Assembly: GCA_902477365.1 (NCBI GenBank)
Contig: CABSGW010000065.1
Location: 1-11,208, forward strand
Direction: 5' to 3'
Length of the DNA: 11,208 nt
Source of the DNA: an uncultured Prevotellaceae bacterium
Lineage (GTDB): Bacteria > Bacteroidota > Bacteroidia > Bacteroidales > Bacteroidaceae
Part shown: positions 7,307-11,208 of the stretch, piece by piece
Layout of the letters: each line of letters begins with the position of its first letter
Numbering within the stretch: the stretch's first letter is position 1
Notes under the pieces: generated by a model
The model's database searches: none
Told to the model about the DNA's origin: nothing
Seen by the model: only the letters and a program-made list of their open reading frames with translations
Translations under genes and position numbers: made by a program

Positions 7307-7334
7307 AAGCCGTGGCAGACTACTCGTCTACGGC
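7305..7334 (-). terminator. Candidate hemW terminator overlapping its last codons
   Basis: On the minus strand GCCGT-AGAC (7334-7326), loop GAGTA, and GTCT-gcc-ACGGC (7320-7309) form a 9-bp stem with a 3-nt bulge, followed by TTTT (7308-7305). The stem begins inside the final hemW codons and runs past its TAG. The T-run is short and overlaps the end of the convergent lipoprotein gene. Efficiency is uncertain. Confidence 0.4.
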
Positions 7335-8480
7335 GAGCAGGTCACTCATAATCAGATCTGACAGGAACAGGCCGCTACGTGTAAGGCGGAGTTTCCCTCT
7401 CACATAAGCAGGCGTTGGAGCTATTAGCTCCAGCGCTTTTCTTTTTATATGTGGACGGGCCATTTTCAATGCGTATTGCAGGTAACGATCTCCAAAACAT
7501 TGTTCCAGACGTTCTAAGTCCAATCCATCAGAGGTACGGAGCGAAGTGATGATAAAGTCGTTATAGCGTGTTTGTGTGTCTAGCTCCTCGTAGTCTGCCA
7601 ATCCTTTGGTGGTGTCGCCGTTCACTTGCAGATAGGCTGTCAGGTCTTTCTGGTTCCATTGTCTGTTTGTACCGTCAAAGGAGTGTGCGCCCGGTCCGCA
7701 TCCCATGTAAGGAACTCCGCTCCAGTAAGAGGCGTTGTGTACGGCCCGGTATCCGGGTTGGCAGAAGTTTGAAATCTCATAGTGTTCAAATCCGGCCTGT
7801 CGGGTTGTGTCCATAAGGTGTTCGAACATGCTGAGGCTTAATTCGTCATCAGCTTCGTACACTTTGTGTTGTTCTTTCAGCTTCCATAGAGCGGTACCTT
7901 CTTCGTAGATCAGGGCATAGGCCGACAGATGGGGCGTGTGGAGTTGGAGCGCCTGTTGCAGGTCGTTGCTCCACGCTTCCAGCGTTTGACCGGGAAGTCC
8001 GTAAATAAGGTCTATGCTTATGTTGCCGAAGCCCGCCTGTTGGCACAGCTTGACGGCCGATATGGCCTGCTGGGCCGTGTGGCGGCGTCTTAGAAAGGCG
8101 AGCTGTTGCGGATCGAACGTTTGTACGCCTAGACTGATTCGGTTGATGGGTAACCGGCGGAGCTGCTGGATGTACGTTTCGGTCAGGTCGTCCGGATTTG
8201 CCTCTAACGTGATTTCCACGTCGTTGGCAATCGGGAATAGGCTTTCAATCTGGCGGAATAAGGTTTGAAGCTCGTCAATGCTCAGTTGCGACGGCGTTCC
8301 GCCTCCCAGGTAAATGCTGCCTAGTACGGTTCCTTTCAGTTCTTGTTTTCTGATCGCCATTTCGTTGCACAAGGCTGCGATATAATGTCTCCGCGTTTCT
8401 GCCCCCTGTGTGGTGGAGTAAAAGTCGCAGTAAATGCATCGGCATTTGCAAAAAGGAATGTGTAAGTAGAGCCCTGCCAT
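7320..8480 (-). CDS. hemW: Radical SAM heme chaperone HemW
   Basis: A 386-residue protein of normal HemW length. The radical-SAM cluster motif is CKCRCIYCDF: C11, C15 and C18 bind the [4Fe-4S] cluster. The residue after CD is Phe, whereas true oxygen-independent coproporphyrinogen oxidase (HemN) has a fourth Cys there. LGGGTPSQ (58-65) is the SAM-binding glycine motif. HNASYW (248-253) and GCGPGAHSF (260-268) are HemW hallmarks. HemW binds heme and inserts it into membrane cytochromes; many genomes mislabel it as coproporphyrinogen III oxidase. The open frame runs back to 8699, but I chose the ATG at 8480 because MAGLYLHIPF is where the family begins and a promoter lies just upstream at 8506-8537. 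Cys13 inside the cluster motif is an extra cysteine. It diverges from the EF-G paralog. Confidence 0.93.
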   Translation of the reverse strand: MAGLYLHIPFCKCRCIYCDFYSTTQGAETRRHYIAALCNEMAIRKQELKGTVLGSIYLGGGTPSQLSIDELQTLFRQIESLFPIANDVEITLEANPDDLTETYIQQLRRLPINRISLGVQTFDPQQLAFLRRRHTAQQAISAVKLCQQAGFGNISIDLIYGLPGQTLEAWSNDLQQALQLHTPHLSAYALIYEEGTALWKLKEQHKVYEADDELSLSMFEHLMDTTRQAGFEHYEISNFCQPGYRAVHNASYWSGVPYMGCGPGAHSFDGTNRQWNQKDLTAYLQVNGDTTKGLADYEELDTQTRYNDFIITSLRTSDGLDLERLEQCFGDRYLQYALKMARPHIKRKALELIAPTPAYVRGKLRLTRSGLFLSDLIMSDLLAVDE

Positions 8481-8489
8481 TGTCGTGTA

Positions 8490-8513
8490 TATCTTTGCTA
8501 AAGTGCAAAGATA
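8490..8513. promoter_or_regulatory. Palindromic promoter element upstream of hemW
   Basis: TATCTTTGC (8490-8498) and GCAAAGATA (8505-8513) are exact complements around TAAAGT. Each arm contains a perfect -7 element, TATCTTTG, one on each strand. The minus-strand copy (8513-8506) has a -33-like TTTC at 8537-8534 with a 20-bp spacer and drives hemW with a leader of about 20 nt. The plus-strand copy has no -33 box. The dyad could also be an operator or a 5' hairpin. Confidence 0.6.
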
Positions 8514-8622
8514 CGAAAAAGGCAGGGCTGTCCGAAACAGGACGTGTACGAATGTTTGTGAAAGAACTGGATGGGTTAAATGGCTCATATTCTTGAAAAA
8601 ACGGGTTAAGGGTTGTGGCTGG

Positions 8623-8638
8623 TATGTTTTATAACATA
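8623..8638. promoter_or_regulatory. CRP-family-type dyad upstream of the EF-G paralog (candidate Cur site)
   Basis: TATGT (8623-8627), six bases, then ACATA (8634-8638) form a perfect 16-bp dyad with the 5-6-5 geometry typical of CRP/FNR-family sites. Its centre lies about 53 bp upstream of the inferred transcript start. In B. thetaiotaomicron the CRP-like regulator Cur activates the EF-G2 gene, so Cur is the likely ligand. I cannot recall the Cur consensus well enough to call a match. Confidence 0.5.
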
Positions 8639-8648
8639 GTATGATAGG

Positions 8649-8678
8649 TTTGTTGTGTGCTGTTTTTTTTCTATTTTG
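8649..8678 (+). promoter_or_regulatory. Candidate promoter for the EF-G paralog gene
   Basis: A perfect -33 TTTG (8649-8652) is followed after 19 bp by TATTTTG (8672-8678), a -7 element one base short of the TAnnTTTG consensus. The transcript would start near 8685, about 33 nt before the ATG. Bases 8645-8652 (TAGGTTTG) also match the -7 consensus but lack a -33 box. A sub-optimal -7 would fit dependence on an activator. Confidence 0.45.
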
Positions 8679-8717
8679 CGCCCTGTTACATAATGGCAAA
8701 CTTTAAAATATACAACC

Positions 8718-10877
8718 ATGAAAGTATATCATTCTAATGAGATTAAGAACATAGCCCTCTTAGGAAATGACGGCTCAGGTAAGACCACCCTCACAGAAGC
8801 GCTGCTCTTTGAGAGTGGTCAGATTAAGCGCCGCGGTCGTATTACCGCAAAGAACACCGTAAGCGACTATTTTCCTGTTGAGCAGGACTATGGATATTCT
8901 GTCTTTTCAACTGTTTTTCATACAGAGTGGAATGGAAAGAAGTTAAACATCATAGACTGTCCCGGATCGGACGATTTTGTGGGCGCAGCCATGACGGCAC
9001 TGAATGTAACGGATACGGCTTTGTTGTTGCTGAACGGACAGTATGGTCCGGAGGTTGGCACGCAGAACCACTTCCGTTATACGGAAAAACTGGGTAAGCC
9101 GGTGATTTTCCTGGTGAACCAGTTGGATGACGAGAAATGCGATTACGATGTAATTATCGAGCAGTTGCAGATGATTTATGGTCCTAAAGTGGTTCCCGTT
9201 CAATATCCGTTAGAGACAGGCCCTAATTTCAATACGTTGATAGACGTGCTCCTGATGAAGAAGTTTACGTGGGGACCTGACGGTGGTACGCCTATCATAG
9301 AGGAGATTCCGGCTGACCAGATGGACAAGGCATTGGAGCTGCATAAAGCACTTGTTGAGGCTGCTGCCGAAAATGACGAGAGCTTGATGGAAAAATTCTT
9401 TGAGACCGAAGCGTTGAGCGAAGACGAGATGCGTGAGGGCATTCGCAAAGGATTGGCTACCCGCAGCATATTTCCGGTATTTTGTGTCTGCGCAGGAAAG
9501 AATATGGGCGTTGGCCGTTTGATGGAGTTCTTGGGCAATGTTGTCCCGTTTGTCGATGAAATGCCGGCAGTGCATAATACGCGTGGTGTGGCGGTGAACC
9601 CCAGTTCTGACGGACCAACTTCCTTGTATTTCTTCAAGACCGGTGTAGAACCTCACATCGGAGAGGTGCAGTATTTCAAGGTGATGAGTGGACGTGTGCA
9701 CGAGGGGGACGACCTTTCCAACGCAGACCGCGGTTCGAAAGAACGTATGGCGCAGCTGTTTGTTTGTGCCGGAGCAAATCGCGTCAAAGTGGAGGAACTG
9801 GTTGCTGGCGACATAGGCTGTACCGTGAAATTGAAAGATGTGAAGACTGGTAATACGCTGAACGATAAAAATAGCGAGAACCGTTTCAACTTTATCAAAT
9901 ATCCTAATCCAAAGTATAGTCGTGCCATTAAAGCCGTCAACGAGGCCGATACCGAGAAACTGATGGTGGCTTTGAACCGGATGCACGAGGAAGACCCAAC
10001 GTGGGTGGTGGAACAGAGCAAGGAATTGCGCCAGACCATTGTGTACGGACAGGGTGAGTTCCATCTGCGCACATTGAAGTGGCGTTTGGAGAATAATGAG
10101 AAGTTGCAGATTGAATTCTTTGAACCGCGTATCCCTTACCGTGAAACCATCACCAAGGCTTCCCGGGCCGATTATCGTCATAAAAAACAGAGTGGAGGCG
10201 CAGGCCAGTTTGGCGAGGTTCATTTGATCGTAGAGCCTTACTACGAAGGCATGCCCGATCCTACGGTTTACAAGTTCGGCGGACAGGAAATCCGTATCAA
10301 CGTGAAAGGAAAAGAAGAAGTTCCCTTGGAGTGGGGCGGTAAACTGGTGTTTATCAACTCGGTTGTAGGTGGAGCTATTGATACCCGTTTTATGCCGGCT
10401 ATCCTGAAGGGGGTTATGAGTCGTATGGAACAAGGACCGCTGACAGGTTCGTATGCGCGCGACGTGCGTGTGATTGTATATGACGGAAAGATGCACCCGG
10501 TTGATTCTAATGAGTTGTCCTTTATGCTGGCGGGGAGAAATGCGTTCAGCATGGCATTTAAGGAGGCTGCCCCTAAAATCCTGGAACCTATTTATGACGT
10601 CGAAGTCTTTGTTCCGAGCGAAAAGATGGGCGATGTGATGAGCGACCTGCAGGGACGTCGTGGCATGATTATTGGTATGAGTTCGGAAAACGGTTACGAG
10701 AAGTTGCAGGCCAAAGTGCCGTTGAAGGAGATGTCGAACTATTCAACAACGCTGAGTTCGATTACCGGCGGACGTGCCTCGTTTATTATGAATTTTGCTA
10801 GCTACGAACTTGTTCCAGGTGATGTACAGGATAAACTGATCAAAGCTTTTGAGAGCAGTGAAACAGAAGAGTCCTGA
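8718..10877 (+). CDS. fusA2: EF-G paralog, EF-G2 type, lacking the catalytic histidine of the GTPase
   Basis: This 719-residue protein has the full five-domain EF-G layout. The P-loop GNDGSGKTT (16-24) and NQLD (134-137, canonical NKMD) are recognisable, so nucleotide binding is plausible. The G3 motif reads DCPGSDDF (80-87), where EF-G has DTPGHVDF. The catalytic His is replaced by Ser84, and switch I reads YGYS (58-61) in place of the conserved RGIT. GTP hydrolysis should be lost or very poor. Domain IV keeps its tip region: GGAGQF (493-498, Ala for the usual Arg) and DGKMHPVDS (589-597) with His593 at the position that reaches the decoding site. Domain V ends with the RRG motif (647-649).
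This matches EF-G2 of B. thetaiotaomicron, a GTPase-deficient factor that supports translation during carbon limitation and gut colonisation. A ribosome-protection protein of the TetM type is less likely because of close overall EF-G similarity. The gene stands alone with its own terminator. Confidence 0.9.
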   Translation: MKVYHSNEIKNIALLGNDGSGKTTLTEALLFESGQIKRRGRITAKNTVSDYFPVEQDYGYSVFSTVFHTEWNGKKLNIIDCPGSDDFVGAAMTALNVTDTALLLLNGQYGPEVGTQNHFRYTEKLGKPVIFLVNQLDDEKCDYDVIIEQLQMIYGPKVVPVQYPLETGPNFNTLIDVLLMKKFTWGPDGGTPIIEEIPADQMDKALELHKALVEAAAENDESLMEKFFETEALSEDEMREGIRKGLATRSIFPVFCVCAGKNMGVGRLMEFLGNVVPFVDEMPAVHNTRGVAVNPSSDGPTSLYFFKTGVEPHIGEVQYFKVMSGRVHEGDDLSNADRGSKERMAQLFVCAGANRVKVEELVAGDIGCTVKLKDVKTGNTLNDKNSENRFNFIKYPNPKYSRAIKAVNEADTEKLMVALNRMHEEDPTWVVEQSKELRQTIVYGQGEFHLRTLKWRLENNEKLQIEFFEPRIPYRETITKASRADYRHKKQSGGAGQFGEVHLIVEPYYEGMPDPTVYKFGGQEIRINVKGKEEVPLEWGGKLVFINSVVGGAIDTRFMPAILKGVMSRMEQGPLTGSYARDVRVIVYDGKMHPVDSNELSFMLAGRNAFSMAFKEAAPKILEPIYDVEVFVPSEKMGDVMSDLQGRRGMIIGMSSENGYEKLQAKVPLKEMSNYSTTLSSITGGRASFIMNFASYELVPGDVQDKLIKAFESSETEES

Positions 10878-10911
10878 TTCTTCAACGAGAACGGGTAAGA
10901 TAAAAAAAGAG

Positions 10912-10947
10912 CGGATGTCTGTTAACCAACAGATATCCGTTTTTTTT
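10912..10947 (+). terminator. Rho-independent terminator of the EF-G paralog
   Basis: CGGATGTCTGTT (10912-10923) and AACAGATATCCG (10928-10939) form a 12-bp stem with one G-U pair, closed by the loop AACC and followed by eight Ts (10940-10947). It lies 34 bp after the stop. An A7 run just upstream (10902-10908) could also allow termination from the opposite direction. Confidence 0.93.
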
Positions 10948-11021
10948 GGTGTGGTTCAAACGCGGACATTAGGTGGAGCAGGTGGGAGGAGTGCAATGTG
11001 GGAGGTACAGAAAAAGATGTT

Positions 11022-11069
11022 GGGCATCTTGTTGAAACGGACTGGGCTGTTCGTTTTAACGAGATGCCC
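11022..11069. terminator. Long hairpin between the EF-G paralog and the right-end gene
   Basis: GGGCATCTTGTTGAAACG (11022-11039) and CGTTTTAACGAGATGCCC (11052-11069) are 18-base arms around a 12-base loop. On plus-strand RNA every position can pair, with two G-U wobbles. On minus-strand RNA these become A-C mismatches, although a TTTTT follows there after six bases. It may be a terminator for the minus-strand gene or a structured plus-strand RNA. The direction is undecided. Confidence 0.5.
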
Positions 11070-11122
11070 GGTTTGTTTGCTGTTTGTAAACTGGAGATTG
11101 GAAGGTTGTGAATAAGGTCTGT

Positions 11123-11208
11123 CTAAAAAGTGGTTTGCAAGATGTGTTTTTTGGGGGTGAAGTCAACAAAGAAGCTGTCAGGCAGTGCGACACGACGGCC
11201 TTTATAGG
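11123..11208 (-). CDS. 3' end of an unidentified minus-strand gene (partial)
   Basis: Reading the minus strand from the window edge, one frame gives 27 plausible residues beginning YKGRRVALPD and ending FTPKKHILQTTF before TAG (11125-11123). The mixed charge and lack of low complexity look like a real soluble C-terminus. The hairpin at 11022-11069 lies just beyond the stop, where a terminator would be expected. I do not recognise the family, and the fragment is too short for confidence. Confidence 0.4.
   Translation of the reverse strand, partial: YKGRRVALPDSFFVDFTPKKHILQTTF

Noticed and set aside
7320..8480. Oxygen-independent coproporphyrinogen III oxidase (HemN)
   Set aside because: The cluster motif ends CDF, lacking the fourth Cys of HemN, and the HNxxYW motif marks HemW.
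8481..8699. Longer 459-aa version of HemW starting at 8699
   Set aside because: The 73 extra residues resemble no HemW N-terminus, span the palindromic promoter and control region, and precede the family start MAGLYLHIPF.
9210..10496. 428-codon open frame on the minus strand inside the EF-G paralog
   Set aside because: It is antisense to a well-conserved gene, rich in His, Arg and Thr as reverse-frame shadows are, and resembles no family.
8718..10877. Ribosomal protection protein for tetracycline resistance (TetM/TetQ type)
   Set aside because: Domain IV and the 719-residue length follow EF-G, and the altered G2/G3 motifs fit EF-G2; TetQ-type proteins keep an intact GTPase.
10849..11115. 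88-codon plus-strand frame running out of the EF-G gene
   Set aside because: It reads through the intrinsic terminator and the second hairpin, has no start context, and its sequence looks random.
10948..11208. Second open minus-strand frame from the window edge running beyond 11123
   Set aside because: The translation is Ser/Thr/Pro/His-rich and low complexity; the competing frame ending at 11123 looks far more like protein.
1..11208. CRISPR array, tRNA, rRNA, phage genes or insertion sequence
   Set aside because: No regularly spaced repeats, cloverleaf pattern, rRNA-like sequence, transposase or integrase motif was seen on either strand.

Overview
This window looks like chromosomal DNA of a gut Bacteroides or a close Bacteroidales relative. 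Five things point that way: no Shine-Dalgarno motifs before starts, A/T-rich leaders, repeated matches to the Bacteroidetes -7 promoter element (TAnnTTTG), a lipoprotein with an acidic export signal right after the lipobox cysteine, and an EF-G2-type paralog lacking the GTPase histidine. Genus and species are inferred from family recognition, not from a search.

Layout, left to right. (1) Positions 1-309 are the 3' end of a ComEC/Rec2-type DNA-uptake gene. (2) After a 221-bp gap with a perfect 9-bp-arm inverted repeat and a promoter-like element comes a two-gene operon. It encodes a 1399-aa fused activator/2-hydroxyacyl-CoA dehydratase-like protein and, 5 bp later, a TetR-family regulator. (3) Next are a DHH-family phosphoesterase of the NrnA type (5494-6525) and a small surface-type lipoprotein of the DUF4827 kind (6620-7306), each with its own promoter match. 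(4) On the minus strand lies hemW, a radical-SAM heme chaperone (7320-8480). (5) Divergent from hemW, across a 237-bp control region rich in dyads, is an EF-G paralog (8718-10877) that ends in a textbook intrinsic terminator. (6) The last 260 bp hold a second long hairpin and, probably, the 3' end of an unidentified minus-strand gene.

Two modules deserve attention. The 1399-aa protein carries two complete activase domains. Each has the two cluster cysteines exactly 39 residues apart, as in HgdC of Acidaminococcus. These are followed by what reads as two diverged copies of a dehydratase-like domain. It may therefore be a whole ATP-driven low-potential electron-transfer machine in one chain, with an adjacent TetR protein and a candidate operator. 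The EF-G paralog has Ser in place of the catalytic His of the G3 motif and a remodelled switch I, but keeps the domain IV tip histidine. Upstream lies a perfect 5-6-5 dyad of CRP-family geometry. This matches the EF-G2/Cur system described in Bacteroides thetaiotaomicron, where EF-G2 supports translation under carbon limitation.

No tRNA, rRNA, CRISPR array, phage gene or intact insertion sequence was seen.
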